The notes: generated from the letters alone by a model not told the origin. 64,000 bases of DNA from Prauserella shujinwangii (GCF_003001955.1 NZ_PVNH01000002.1:434001-498000), one strand, 5' to 3'; positions 17,607-26,209 are shown, numbered from the stretch's first letter. A program made the numbers and translations.

Positions 17607-18851
17607 TCAGGTCAGCAGTAGCACCAGCTGCACCTGCAGCTCGCCGAACAGCGCCCCAAGCAGCGCACCGGTGGCGATGAGGATCCACTCGTCCTGCTGG
17701 AACGCCGGCCGCAGCAGCCCCTCGAACTCCTCGTCGTCGAGCTCCCGCATCTTCGTGACGAGGACGTTGCGGATGTCCATCGCGTCCTCGGCGTAGTCCT
17801 CGATGTAGCGCATCGTGTCGGGCAGCCGCGCCATGATCTGCTCGGTGATGCGGACCTTCATCTCCTGGTACCGCCTGCTGCCGACCGCCAGCACCACGAG
17901 CGGCTTGGCGATGCTCGTCTGCTTGGCCAGCTCGGCGTCGACCTGCCGCTGGATGAGTGCGACGACCTTGTCGGACAGCGGCCCGCGCAGCACCGCCTCG
18001 ATCACGTTGCGGGGGGTGATGATCTCCCTGGCGATGAGCTCGGCGTAGGCCTCGGACACCTCGGCCCGCCGTCGGAGAAAGAGGCCCTGCCACTCGAACA
18101 GCCCGAGGTACCGCACCGGCCGCTTCGGATGGAAGATCATCTTCAGCGCGAGCCAGTCGGTGAACCAGCCGATGAACAGGCCGAACAGCGGCATGATGAT
18201 CGGGATCTTGAACAGCACCCAGACGACCATCTGCACAACGCCGATCACCGCGCCGAAGTACAGACCCGACCTGGAGATGAACCGGAACTCCTTGCGGCCC
18301 GCCTCCAGGAAGATCCGGTTGAGCAGTTCCTTGTCCTTGACCAGGCTGGTGACGACCATGTCCTTGAGGTCGAACACGCTGTCCACGTCGCGCTTGATGG
18401 CGTCCAGCACCGTGGCCACCATCCGCGGGGCCTCCGCCTGGACCCGGTGCACGATCAGCCGCTGGACCCTGCCCGGCAGTGACTCCCACAGCCCCGGCTG
18501 ATAGCGCGCGGCGGTCTCGCGCACGATCTCCTCGGTGGCGGCGAGCAGCGGCTTCTCGATCTCCTTGGCGATGCGCTCCGGGTCGAGCCGGTTCACCACG
18601 TCGCGGGGCCGGACGAGCTGGCGGGTCATGGTGTCGCACGCGATCCCGGCCATGCGTGCCGCGCGCTTCGGCACGATGCCCTGCCAGCCGAGGAACGGCT
18701 TGACGCCGACGAACTCCAGCGGCCGGAACATCATGCGGATGGCGACCAGCTTCGTCACGTAGCCGATCAGCGCGGCGGCCACCGGAATGGCGCAGTAGAC
18801 CGGCCAGAACCGGGCGAAGTCGGCCACGACGGCACGCAGGTACTCGCCCAT
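17607..18851 (-). CDS. DUF445 family membrane protein
   Basis: 414 residues. N-terminal hydrophobic helices (FWPVYCAIPVAAALIGYVTK), the family motif KLVAIRMMFRPLEFVG, and a second copy-like motif LALKMIFHPKRPVRYLG after a central transmembrane pair near residue 205-235, plus a C-terminal hydrophobic anchor ending LVLLLT. This internal duplication is typical of DUF445 proteins (YheB relatives), whose function is unknown. Stand-alone gene. Confidence 0.85.
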   Translation of the reverse strand: MGEYLRAVVADFARFWPVYCAIPVAAALIGYVTKLVAIRMMFRPLEFVGVKPFLGWQGIVPKRAARMAGIACDTMTRQLVRPRDVVNRLDPERIAKEIEKPLLAATEEIVRETAARYQPGLWESLPGRVQRLIVHRVQAEAPRMVATVLDAIKRDVDSVFDLKDMVVTSLVKDKELLNRIFLEAGRKEFRFISRSGLYFGAVIGVVQMVVWVLFKIPIIMPLFGLFIGWFTDWLALKMIFHPKRPVRYLGLFEWQGLFLRRRAEVSEAYAELIAREIITPRNVIEAVLRGPLSDKVVALIQRQVDAELAKQTSIAKPLVVLAVGSRRYQEMKVRITEQIMARLPDTMRYIEDYAEDAMDIRNVLVTKMRELDDEEFEGLLRPAFQQDEWILIATGALLGALFGELQVQLVLLLT

Positions 18852-18958
18852 CCGCCACCACCCGTCGTCCTGTAGGGGGCCACACCGAGGGGTGACATGA
18901 TCACACGGCGGGGCGGCTCACGCACCTGCTTGCTGCGGCATTTGCCCAGCTAGCGGCG

Positions 18959-19723
18959 TTATCGGGTGGGGTCGCAGGCCTGCCAGAAGCCGACGCCGAG
19001 CGGAGAGACGCGGACGGTCGCCCTGATGTGCTTGGGCCGTCGCACGAGCTGCTCGGCCGCGCGCACGACCTCGTCGGTCATGAGGATCTCGTACTGGGTG
19101 TCCAGGGCGGGCAGCTCCTCGTCCGCGTCGGCCAGCCCGAGCGCGAGCAGCCGGGTGACGTAGGCGGGCACGTGGTCCGGCAGCGAGACCCCGGCGACCT
19201 TGCCGACCGTCGAGGCGTTGCGGAGCACGATCCGGCCCGCGCCGCCCAGACTGGTGCGCTCCGCCACGTGCAGCAACGGGAACGGCGCGCCGTCCGCGAG
19301 CGCCGACACGATCCGCGCTTCGTCGGGGGTGAGCTGCCGGAGGATGAGCGCGTAGAGATAGTCGCGGGCCTGCGCGCGATCGAACTCGACCGAGCGGTTG
19401 AGCAGCTCCGCCATCGCGGAACGCAGCGGCTCCGGCCGCCCACGCGGCGTCACCGCGAGGACACCCTCCGCGCCGACCTGGGCGTTGGCCGGGTGCGGCG
19501 CTCCGGGCACGTTCGCCGCCGCGGCCTGTCCGAGCGCGACGAGGTACGGGTCGTCGGCGGCATCGAGCCGCCTGCGCAGCTCGGCCAGCGCCGCCTTCTC
19601 CAGCGACCGGAGTCCGCGTTCGGCGGTGTCCGCACCGGGCAGCCGCCTGCCCAGCGTGCGCCCCGTACGGGCCGCCCAGCCCGCGACCCTGCCCGCCCGC
19701 CGCACCAGGTCCTCGGAATCCAC
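18959..19723 (-). CDS. Abi-alpha (DUF4393)-like protein
   Basis: 254 residues from the GTG at 19723, which has GAGGAGG five bases upstream. The N-terminal LGRRLPGADTAERGLRSLEK, the central RSVEFDRAQARDYLYALILRQLTPDE and the C-terminal VRVSPLGVGFWQAC match the pattern of DUF4393 (Abi-alpha), named after an abortive-infection locus. Whether actinobacterial members act in phage defence is not established. No obvious partner gene. Longer in-frame starts are possible but lack a ribosome site. Confidence 0.62.
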   Translation of the reverse strand: MDSEDLVRRAGRVAGWAARTGRTLGRRLPGADTAERGLRSLEKAALAELRRRLDAADDPYLVALGQAAAANVPGAPHPANAQVGAEGVLAVTPRGRPEPLRSAMAELLNRSVEFDRAQARDYLYALILRQLTPDEARIVSALADGAPFPLLHVAERTSLGGAGRIVLRNASTVGKVAGVSLPDHVPAYVTRLLALGLADADEELPALDTQYEILMTDEVVRAAEQLVRRPKHIRATVRVSPLGVGFWQACDPTR

Positions 19724-19766
19724 GGCTTCCTCCTCGACGTACCGCGCTGATGCTACCCGCGGGTAT

Positions 19767-20081
19767 CTATCGCCCGCCGTCGCGCTCGTCGTCGAGGAAT
19801 CCCCACTTCTCCAGCGCACCACGGATGAACTCCGCACCGATGCTGTTGGCCTCGTCGGCGTTGCCCTTCACCCGGCTGGGCGCGTCGTCGGGTTCCGTCA
19901 CCACCCGGTCGCGCTCCGCGTGCGGGTGCTTCCAGTGCCCGGAACAGCCGTTCGGGCAGGGCATCTCGATGGTGCGCAGGGTGTTCGGGCCCTGCGGTTG
20001 CTGCCAGGACAGGGTTCCGGTGCCCGCGCACAGCGAGCAGTCATCGCTTGGGGACCTGGCCGAGCCCTCCGCAGTTGCCAC
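19767..20081 (-). CDS. Zinc-finger-like protein with CxxCxGTG motif
   Basis: 104 residues if started at the GTG at 20081 (GGAAGGA six bases upstream); an ATG at 20117 is also in frame. It carries CSLCAGTG and PCPNGCSGHW, a DnaJ-type cysteine pattern, then an acidic, helical C-terminal part (ANSIGAEFIRGALEKWGFLD). It overlaps the end of the 37-codon gene 20041-20154 in a different frame. Role unknown; the two may work together or be one frameshifted gene. Confidence 0.6.
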   Translation of the reverse strand: MATAEGSARSPSDDCSLCAGTGTLSWQQPQGPNTLRTIEMPCPNGCSGHWKHPHAERDRVVTEPDDAPSRVKGNADEANSIGAEFIRGALEKWGFLDDERDGGR

Positions 20082-20154
20082 AGGGGTCCTTCCGGTTGGG
20101 TGCGAGCCCCGAGCCATGGCATCTCGGGCAGTCCACCATGTCGCCGAAGTTCAT
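20041..20154 (-). CDS. 37-residue CxxCxGxG zinc-ribbon microprotein
   Basis: A very short gene: ATG at 20154 with GGGGAG at 20163-20168 as ribosome site, TGA at 20041. It encodes two DnaJ-type half-motifs, CPRCHGSG (residues 9-16) and CGNCGGLG (25-32), in a 37-residue protein ending VPKR. Two such motifs can bind one zinc ion. The 3' end overlaps the start of the next gene, which holds two more cysteine motifs. Coding potential rests on the motif conservation and the ribosome site. Confidence 0.6.
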   Translation of the reverse strand: MNFGDMVDCPRCHGSGLAPNRKDPCGNCGGLGQVPKR

Positions 20155-20267
20155 CGCCACACTCCCCAGCCCCACCGAGAACGCCGAACATCGAACCGAC
20201 CGCGCTCATTCTGGCATTTCGGCGGACGATTTTCCGCATCCACGGCGAATTCGTGACCAGGGGCGGC

Positions 20268-20888
20268 TCAGCCCCGCAGCCAGGCCTTCGCGGCCGCGAA
20301 ACCGTCGACGGTGATCTGGTGACCACCCGAATGGCGGTGGGTTGTCACCTCGGCGGAACGCTTTCGGAGCAGCGCGATGAACTGTTCGGTCGAATCGAGG
20401 GGGGCCATGGGATCCCGTTCACCGTTGGCCAGGAAAACCCGCGTGCCGCTCAGGTAGTGCGCGGGCGGATCCGGCGCCGGCAGCATCGCCGCGAACAGCG
20501 CGGCCTCCCGCAGCACGTCCGGCCGCAGCAACGTCACCGCGCCCGCGATGTTGGCCCCGTTCGAGAAGCCGACGGCGACCAGCCGCCGCCCGGCCAGCCC
20601 GTAGTGTTCCCGGGCCGCGACGACGAAGTCGGCGAGCTGGCCCGCCCGCACGACGACGTCGGCGTAGTCGAACACGCCCTCGGCCAGGCGGCGAAACCAC
20701 CGCCTGGCCCCGTGCTCGGACACCGGCCCCGCGGGGGCGAGCAACGGCGAGCCCGGGCTGAGCTCCTTGCCGAGGTCCACCAGATCGTCCGGACCGCCGC
20801 CGGTACCGTGCAGCAGCAACAGCACCGGCGCGTCCTGGTCGCCCTCGTGGAACGTGTGCTCCAGCGGAAGTGTGTCCATGGTGCTCAC
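20268..20888 (-). CDS. Serine hydrolase of the carboxylesterase/phospholipase type (MhqD-like)
   Basis: 206 residues. Motifs: LLLLHGTGGGPDDLVDL (oxyanion loop), Ser109 in VGFSNGANIAG, Asp in NGERDPMAPL and His in THRHSGGHQI, so the catalytic triad is complete. The GTG start at 20888 overlaps the stop of the dioxygenase gene by GTGA. With that gene and the divergent MarR it resembles the MhqR-regulated mhqO-mhqD set for quinone detoxification. Confidence 0.83.
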   Translation of the reverse strand: MSTMDTLPLEHTFHEGDQDAPVLLLLHGTGGGPDDLVDLGKELSPGSPLLAPAGPVSEHGARRWFRRLAEGVFDYADVVVRAGQLADFVVAAREHYGLAGRRLVAVGFSNGANIAGAVTLLRPDVLREAALFAAMLPAPDPPAHYLSGTRVFLANGERDPMAPLDSTEQFIALLRKRSAEVTTHRHSGGHQITVDGFAAAKAWLRG

Positions 20889-21850
20889 GCGCGCACCGGG
20901 TTGTTCTCGGCAGGCAGGTCCAGCTCCGGCAGCGCGGCCTCGATCTGCGCGCGGTTGGGCTCCAGCCACGGCGGCAGCTTGAGCGCTCGGCCCAGCTCCA
21001 GCAGCGGCTCGTCGATCGAGAAGCCCGGCGCGTCGGTGGCGATCTCCAGGAGGGTGCCACCCGGCTCCCGGAAGTAGATGGAGCGGAAGTACTGCCGGTC
21101 CATGATCGACGTGACGCCGACGCCCCGGCCGACCAGCTCCTCTCGCCAGGCCGCCTGCGTCTCCTCGTCCGGGGCGCGCCAGGCGACGTGGTGCACGGTG
21201 CCGCCCGCGACCAGACCGCGCGGGGCGTCCGGGGTCACCAGCACGTCGACCAGCGCGCCGGGGCCGCCATCGCCCGCCTGGAACCGGAAGCGGTTGCCGT
21301 CCTCGCCGGCGAGGGTGAGGCCGAGGCCCTCGGTCAGCATGCCCGCGGTGGCGTCCTCCCGGTGCACCGACAGCGTCACCGAGTGCAGACCACGGATGGC
21401 GTGCTCACCGGGGACCAGCGGGGTGTCCCACGGGTCGCGGGGGTCGCCCTGCGGGTGGGCCACCAGGGCGAGCTGGAGCCCGTCCGGGTCGCGGAAGGTC
21501 AGCACGTCCTCCTCGTCGCGGTTGGTGACCCTGCCGGTCGCCACGCCCTGCGCCTCGAGGTGGTCCCGCCACCAGCCGATCGAGTGCTCCGGCACGGAGA
21601 AGGACGTGGTGGTCGCCTGCCCGGTGCCGATCCGGCCGCCCGGCACGTCGCGCCACGGGAAGAACGTCATCAGCGTGCCCGGCCTGCCGGACGTGTCGCC
21701 GTAGTAGAGGTGGTACGTGCCCGGGTCGTCGAAGTTCACGGTGGTCTTCACCAGCCGCAGCCCGAGTGTGCGCAGGTAGAAGTCCGCGTTGCGCTGCGGG
21801 TCCCCGCCGATGGCGGTGACGTGGTGCAGCCCGCTGGTCTGGAACGGCAT
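20885..21850 (-). CDS. Ring-cleaving dioxygenase of the VOC family (MhqO-like)
   Basis: 321 residues made of two glyoxalase/bleomycin-resistance (VOC) modules. It begins MPFQTSGLHHVTAIGGDPQR; the first His of GLHHVTAI, GTVHHVAWRAP and the Glu of GGTLLEIATD fit the 2-His-1-carboxylate metal site of extradiol-type enzymes. LVKTTVNFDDPGTYHLYYGD is characteristic of MhqO/PcpA-like proteins, which open hydroquinones. It is co-transcribed with an MhqD-like hydrolase and divergent from a MarR regulator. Confidence 0.85.
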   Translation of the reverse strand: MPFQTSGLHHVTAIGGDPQRNADFYLRTLGLRLVKTTVNFDDPGTYHLYYGDTSGRPGTLMTFFPWRDVPGGRIGTGQATTTSFSVPEHSIGWWRDHLEAQGVATGRVTNRDEEDVLTFRDPDGLQLALVAHPQGDPRDPWDTPLVPGEHAIRGLHSVTLSVHREDATAGMLTEGLGLTLAGEDGNRFRFQAGDGGPGALVDVLVTPDAPRGLVAGGTVHHVAWRAPDEETQAAWREELVGRGVGVTSIMDRQYFRSIYFREPGGTLLEIATDAPGFSIDEPLLELGRALKLPPWLEPNRAQIEAALPELDLPAENNPVRA

Positions 21851-21900
21851 GGCTCTCTCCTTCGGAGCGGATGTGTTCACGCTAATCCGCAAACCTCTTC

Positions 21901-21923
21901 CTCGCAAGATATATTCCCGCGAG
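21901..21923. promoter_or_regulatory. Candidate MarR/MhqR operator
   Basis: CTCGC and GCGAG flank an AT-rich centre (AAGATATATTCC) between the divergent dioxygenase and MarR genes. The arms are short, so this is a position-based suggestion. Confidence 0.4.
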
Positions 21924-21946
21924 AGGACTGCGCTACACTCGCCCGC

Positions 21947-22408
21947 GTGCCGAAGGAACCTGACGACGACGAGATCGTCACGTGGTGGGGGCTGGTGATC
22001 GAGGGCTACGTCGCCACCCAGGACCGGCTGATGGGCGAGATCGCCGAGCGGTTCGGACTGGCGCCCGCGTCGTTCGACATCCTGGTCCGGCTCATCCGCT
22101 CGCCCGGCCACCGGATGCCGATGACCCGGCTCGCCAGGGAGGCCGCCCTGTCCAGCGGCGGGTTCACCAAGGTCGCCGACCGGCTCGCCGCCGCCGACCT
22201 GATCCAGCGGCTGCCCAGCCCCGAGGACAGGCGGGTCACCTACGCCTGCCTGACCGAGCACGGCAGGCAGGTCGCCGAGGAGGCCCGCAAGGCGTGTGCC
22301 GAGATCCTGCGGCGCGCTGTGCTGGAACCGCTGGGTCCCGCCGCGTCGGAGAGCCTCGCCGAGGCGATGCGCGTTTTGCGCGCGGTGAACGGCCGCGAAC
22401 CCTCCTGA
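21947..22408 (+). CDS. MarR-family regulator (MhqR-like position)
   Basis: 153 residues with a MarR winged helix: MTRLAREAALSSGGFTKVAD as recognition region and SPEDRRVTYACLTEHGRQ as wing. GTG start at 21947. Divergent from a two-gene ring-cleavage dioxygenase/hydrolase operon, the same layout in which MhqR represses mhqO and mhqD in Firmicutes. No redox-active cysteine is visible near the N-terminus; the effector is unknown. Confidence 0.83.
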   Translation: MPKEPDDDEIVTWWGLVIEGYVATQDRLMGEIAERFGLAPASFDILVRLIRSPGHRMPMTRLAREAALSSGGFTKVADRLAAADLIQRLPSPEDRRVTYACLTEHGRQVAEEARKACAEILRRAVLEPLGPAASESLAEAMRVLRAVNGREPS

Positions 22409-22475
22409 CGGAACCGCGGAGCCGCGACGCGGACGGCGCTGGCCAAATGCGTAACACATCGGTTACGCTTCTTCC

Positions 22476-22844
22476 ATGCGAGCCGCCGCTGCCGTCGCCG
22501 ATCCCGTCCGGAGGGACATCCTGGTCCTGCTGCGCGAGGGACCCCGCGCGGCGGGCGAGATCGCCGAGCGCTTTCCGGTCAGCAGGCCCGCGATCAGCAG
22601 GCACCTGCGGGTGCTCCGGGAAAGCGGGCTGGTGCACGCCGAACTGACCGGGCGGCAGCGGGTCTACACGCTCGACCCCGGCCCGCTCCGCGAGCTCGCG
22701 GCCTGGCTGGCCCAGTTCGAGTCCTCGAACACCTGGGACCAGCGACTCGACGCACTGGAGACCGAGGTCCACCGCGCCCGGCGCGACCGCGCCCGGCAGC
22801 GTCGCCCCGAGCGGCGTGACGACAGCGAGGAGAACACGGCATGA
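22476..22844 (+). CDS. ArsR-family regulator
   Basis: 122 residues, winged helix at about 5-80 (ADPVRRDILVLLREGPRAAG, FPVSRPAISRHLRVLRESGL). No metal-binding cysteine pair is seen, so it belongs to the non-metal ArsR type usually paired with AHSA1/START proteins. It overlaps the next gene by ATGA, as those pairs do. Confidence 0.87.
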   Translation: MRAAAAVADPVRRDILVLLREGPRAAGEIAERFPVSRPAISRHLRVLRESGLVHAELTGRQRVYTLDPGPLRELAAWLAQFESSNTWDQRLDALETEVHRARRDRARQRRPERRDDSEENTA

Positions 22845-23341
22845 CTCCCACCGGCAGGCTGCTCCGCACGACGGGCGGCTACGACCTCGTGTTCAGCAGG
22901 ACGTTCCGCGCCCCGGCCGACGACGTCTGGGCGAGCGTCACCGAATCCGACCGCACCGCACGGTGGTTCGGGCCGTGGCAGGGTGACGCCGCACCCGGCC
23001 GGACCATCAAGGTGCAGATGGCGGCCGAGGAGGGCACACCATGGTGCGACATGCGGGTCGAGGCCTGCGAGCCACCCCACCGCCTCGCGGTGTCGATGAC
23101 CGACGAAGCCGGGACCTGGCACCTGGAACTGCTGCTCACCGCCCGCGACGGCACCACCGAGCTGCGGCTGGTCCAGCACCTCGACAGCACGGACGGCGTC
23201 GGCGAAAGCGGGCCGGGCTGGGAGTACTACCTCGACCGGCTCGTCGCCGCCAGGACGGGCACGCCGCCGCCCGACTTCGCCGACTACTACCCGGCGCAGC
23301 GGGCGCACTTCACGGACCAGGCGGCAGCGCTGGGGAGCTGA
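22841..23341 (+). CDS. AHSA1/SRPBCC-domain protein
   Basis: 166 residues with the SRPBCC fold: FSRTFRAPADDVWASVTESDRTARWFG-type start (residues 18-45), and PHRLAVSMTDEAGTWHLELL in the sheet. It ends with EYYLDRLVAARTGTPPPDFADYY, as in ArsR-coupled AHSA1 proteins. Ligand unknown. Co-translated with the ArsR gene. Confidence 0.87.
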   Translation: MTPTGRLLRTTGGYDLVFSRTFRAPADDVWASVTESDRTARWFGPWQGDAAPGRTIKVQMAAEEGTPWCDMRVEACEPPHRLAVSMTDEAGTWHLELLLTARDGTTELRLVQHLDSTDGVGESGPGWEYYLDRLVAARTGTPPPDFADYYPAQRAHFTDQAAALGS

Positions 23342-23393
23342 GAGGCCGGCTCCGGCGCGGGACCCCAGGCTGGTAGCCAGGCGCCCACGAGCG

Positions 23394-23439
23394 CTCGTGA
23401 GTGAGAAACGTTGTTCTTACCACGTTTCTCACTCACGAG
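23394..23439. terminator. Family A hairpin, copy 3
   Basis: Perfect 18-bp arms (23394-23411, 23422-23439), loop TGTTCTTACC. It lies between the convergent AHSA1 and paaE genes and can terminate both. Confidence 0.82.
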
Positions 23440-23449
23440 GGGCCGGGGC

Positions 23450-24532
23450 TCAGGCGTCGTAGTCGACCATCACCTGGTCGGTGACCGGCAGCGACTGGCA
23501 GGTCAGCACGAACCCGGCGGCGACCTCGTCCTTCTCCAGCGCGAAGTTCCGGCGCATCGCCACCTCGCCCTCGGTCACCCGCGCGCGGCAGGTCCCGCAC
23601 ACCCCGCCCTTGCAGGCGAACGGCAGGTCGGGCCGCGACCGTTGCGCACCGTCCAGCACCGGGGTGTCCTTGGCGACCACGACCGTGGTGAGCCGCCCGT
23701 CGAGCTGCACGGTCAGCTCGGCCGTCTCCCCGGTGAGCGCCGCCTCCTCGTGGCGCACCGGCTCTGGCGGCAGGTCGTCCACGAAGAACAGCTCCTGGTG
23801 CACCCGCTCGCCCGGCACCCCGTGCGCCTCCAGCACGTCCTGCGCGTCGGTGACCATGCCGTACGGTCCGCACAGCCACCAGTGGCCGACGCGGTGCGGT
23901 TCGGGCAGCAACCGCAGCAGCGAGGTCAGCTTCTCCGCGTCGAGCCGGCCGGTGAACAGCTCGGCCTCGCGCGGTTCGCGGGAGAGCACGTGCACCAGCT
24001 CCAGCCGCGCGGGATAGCGGTCCTTCAGGTCGGCCAGCTCGTCGGCGAACATCACGGTGTCGGTGCGCCGGTTGCCGTACAGCAGGGTGACCGTGGTCGC
24101 CGGGTTGCGCAGCACCGACGCCGCGATGGACAGCACCGGCGTGATGCCGGAACCCGCGGCGATCAGCACGTGGTGCGCGGGCACGTCGACGTCGGGCGTG
24201 AAGCCGCCCGTCGGTGTGCCCACCTCGATCCGGTCACCGGGCCGCACCTCGTGCACCAGCCAGCCGGAGAACAGGCCGCCCGGCACCTCCCGTACGCCGA
24301 TGCGCGGCTTCGCCCCGGCCGGAGCGCAGATCGAGTAGTTCCGGCGCTGTTCCTGGCCGTCGATCGTGCGCCGCAGGGTCAGCGACTGGCCTGGCGCGAA
24401 GTCGTACTCGGCGGCGAGCTCGGGCGGCACGTCGAACGTCACCGCGACGGCGTCGTCGCACAGGCGGGTCACCTCGGCGACGGTCAGGGTGTGGAACGCC
24501 GTGCGCGCGCGTGGCTTGGCGGGTGCGGACAC
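23450..24532 (-). CDS. paaE: Phenylacetyl-CoA epoxidase reductase subunit
   Basis: 360 residues: FAD-binding ferredoxin-reductase domain (RNYSICAPAG, about 85), NAD-binding domain (LIAAGSGITPVLSIA, about 145), and a C-terminal plant-type 2Fe-2S ferredoxin with CKGGVCGTCRARV plus a distal Cys in LTCQSLPV. It passes electrons from NADPH to the PaaA di-iron centre. The GTG at 24532 overlaps the paaD stop by one base (TAGTG). Confidence 0.95.
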   Translation of the reverse strand: MSAPAKPRARTAFHTLTVAEVTRLCDDAVAVTFDVPPELAAEYDFAPGQSLTLRRTIDGQEQRRNYSICAPAGAKPRIGVREVPGGLFSGWLVHEVRPGDRIEVGTPTGGFTPDVDVPAHHVLIAAGSGITPVLSIAASVLRNPATTVTLLYGNRRTDTVMFADELADLKDRYPARLELVHVLSREPREAELFTGRLDAEKLTSLLRLLPEPHRVGHWWLCGPYGMVTDAQDVLEAHGVPGERVHQELFFVDDLPPEPVRHEEAALTGETAELTVQLDGRLTTVVVAKDTPVLDGAQRSRPDLPFACKGGVCGTCRARVTEGEVAMRRNFALEKDEVAAGFVLTCQSLPVTDQVMVDYDA

Positions 24533-25032
24533 TAGATCTCCTTGACGTGCTCGAACGGCTCCGCGCACGCCCGGCAGCGGCGCAGCGCCTTGCAGGCCGT
24601 GGCGCTGAACCGGGACACCTCCTCGGTGTCCGCGGAGCCGCATCGGGGGCAGCGCACCGCGCGGACGGTGGGGCCGAGGGTCAGCGGCACCGGGCCGGTG
24701 CCCGCGCGCGGCGCGGCACCGGGCGGGGCGATACCGGCCTCGGCGAGCTTGCGGCGCCCCTCCTCGGAGATCCAGTCGGTGCTCCACGGCGGGTGCAGCA
24801 CCGTGCGGACCTCGACGTCGGGGTATCCCGCGCGCTGGAGCTCGTGCACCAGGTCGTCGCGCATGGTGTCCATCGCGGGGCACCCGGTGTAGGTCGGCGT
24901 GATGGAGACGACGACCTTGCCGTCGATTTCGGACACGTCGCGGAGCACGCCGAGGTCGGCCAGCGTCAGCATGGGCAGCTCGGGGTCGGTCACCGTCTCG
25001 GCGACCGCCCGCGCGTCCCGCAGTGCCGTCAC
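24532..25032 (-). CDS. paaD: Phenylacetate pathway Fe-S/di-iron maturation protein
   Basis: 166 residues: an N-terminal DUF59/MIP18 domain (VTDPELPMLTLADLGVLRDV, TYTGCPAMDTMRDDL) and a C-terminal four-Cys zinc ribbon (CPRCGS and CRACAEPFEH). PaaD supports assembly of the epoxidase. GTG at 25032 overlaps the paaC stop (GTGA) and has GGAGG seven bases upstream; a GTG at 25035 is the alternative. Confidence 0.93.
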   Translation of the reverse strand: MTALRDARAVAETVTDPELPMLTLADLGVLRDVSEIDGKVVVSITPTYTGCPAMDTMRDDLVHELQRAGYPDVEVRTVLHPPWSTDWISEEGRRKLAEAGIAPPGAAPRAGTGPVPLTLGPTVRAVRCPRCGSADTEEVSRFSATACKALRRCRACAEPFEHVKEI

Positions 25033-25910
25033 CACGTCGCCTCCGGATGTGCCCTGGCCACGCTCTGCAGTTCGGCCAGCAGGTAGCCCATCGCCTCGGT
25101 GTGCACACCGTCGCGGCCTGCCCGGCCGGACACGCCCGGCACGCTCGGCACCTCGGGCAGGGTCAGCGTGGCCGCACCGAGCACCTGCCCGATGACGTCG
25201 TCGAACTCACCGCGAGTGCGCGAGGGGTCGACGCCCACTCCGGCCCGCGCCAGGCTCAGCTCCACCGGGTGCGGGGTGAACAGCTCGTCCACATAGGGCC
25301 ACACGGTCGCCAGCCCCTCGGTCATGCGCTCGTGCGAGTAGTCGGTCCCGTCCCCGAGTCGCACCGTCCACTGTGCCGCGTAGTCGCGGTGATAGGTGAC
25401 CTCCTTGACGCCCTTCGCCGCGATCGCGGACAGCACCGGGTCGCGGGAGCCGGTCAACCGGTGCAGCAGCGCCAGCCGCCACGTGGACAGCACGAGCAGC
25501 CTGGCGGTCAGCTCGCCGAAGTCGCCGCGCTCCAGCTCGGCGAGCCGGACGTTGCGGAACTCGTGCTCGTCGCGGAAGAACGCGTAGTAGTCCTCGCCGT
25601 GCTCACCACCCTCGGCCCGGCCCGCGCGGGCCAGCAGCAGCCGCGCCTGGCCGAGCAGGTCGAGTCCGATATTGGCGAGCGCGACCTCGTCCTCCAGCTC
25701 CGGCGCGTTCGTGCACCACTGCTGCAGCCGGTGCGAGAACACCAGCGCGTCGTCGCCCAGCATCAGGCAGTACGCGGCCAGCTCCGCGGCGTCCACCCCG
25801 TCCGGGATCGTGGTGTCCACTCCGGACAGCGGGTCCTCGAAACCCGTGCCGAACGCCCACCGGGAGCTGTTCTCCTCGGTGATCGCCTCGTAGGCGTTGT
25901 CAAAAGACAC
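25029..25910 (-). CDS. paaC: Phenylacetyl-CoA epoxidase structural subunit
   Basis: 293 residues, helical ferritin-like fold lacking the full di-iron ligand set, the scaffold partner of PaaA. LMLGDDALVFSHRLQQWCTN and the segment ANIGLDLLGQARLLLARAG are typical. The GTG at 25910 is preferred (GGGGG about six bases upstream) over a GTG at 25928 that would abut the paaB stop. Confidence 0.93.
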   Translation of the reverse strand: MSFDNAYEAITEENSSRWAFGTGFEDPLSGVDTTIPDGVDAAELAAYCLMLGDDALVFSHRLQQWCTNAPELEDEVALANIGLDLLGQARLLLARAGRAEGGEHGEDYYAFFRDEHEFRNVRLAELERGDFGELTARLLVLSTWRLALLHRLTGSRDPVLSAIAAKGVKEVTYHRDYAAQWTVRLGDGTDYSHERMTEGLATVWPYVDELFTPHPVELSLARAGVGVDPSRTRGEFDDVIGQVLGAATLTLPEVPSVPGVSGRAGRDGVHTEAMGYLLAELQSVARAHPEATW

Positions 25911-25924
25911 AGCAGGACCCCCTT

Positions 25925-26209
25925 TCACATGTGGGGGACATCGTCGGGGATGTCGTAGAAGGTGGGGTGCCGGTACACCTTGTCGCCGCTGGGCGCGAAG
26001 AACGGGTCCTTCTCGTCCGGGCTGGACGCCGTGATGTCGGCGGCCTTCACCACCCAGATGCTGACGCCCTCGTTACGCCGGGTGTAGAGGTCACGCGCGT
26101 GGTGCAGCGCCATCTCGTCGTCGGCGGCGTGCAGTGAGCCGACGTGCACGTGGTTGAGCCCCCGCTTGCCCCGCACGAACACCTCGTACAGCGGCCACTC
26201 GCTGCTCAT
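25925..26209 (-). CDS. paaB: Phenylacetyl-CoA epoxidase subunit PaaB
   Basis: 94 residues, the usual size. [20 protein letters not shown] and the phrase [15 protein letters not shown] are family hallmarks. PaaB bridges PaaAC dimers in the multicomponent epoxidase. Overlaps paaA by ATGA. Confidence 0.95.
   Translation of the reverse strand: MSSEWPLYEVFVRGKRGLNHVHVGSLHAADDEMALHHARDLYTRRNEGVSIWVVKAADITASSPDEKDPFFAPSGDKVYRHPTFYDIPDDVPHM

Noticed and set aside
23450-25108. Fusion of PaaD and PaaE in one frame
   Set aside because: The longer frame runs antiparallel to paaD's own frame; paaD and paaE have separate, overlapping starts and stops (TAGTG).
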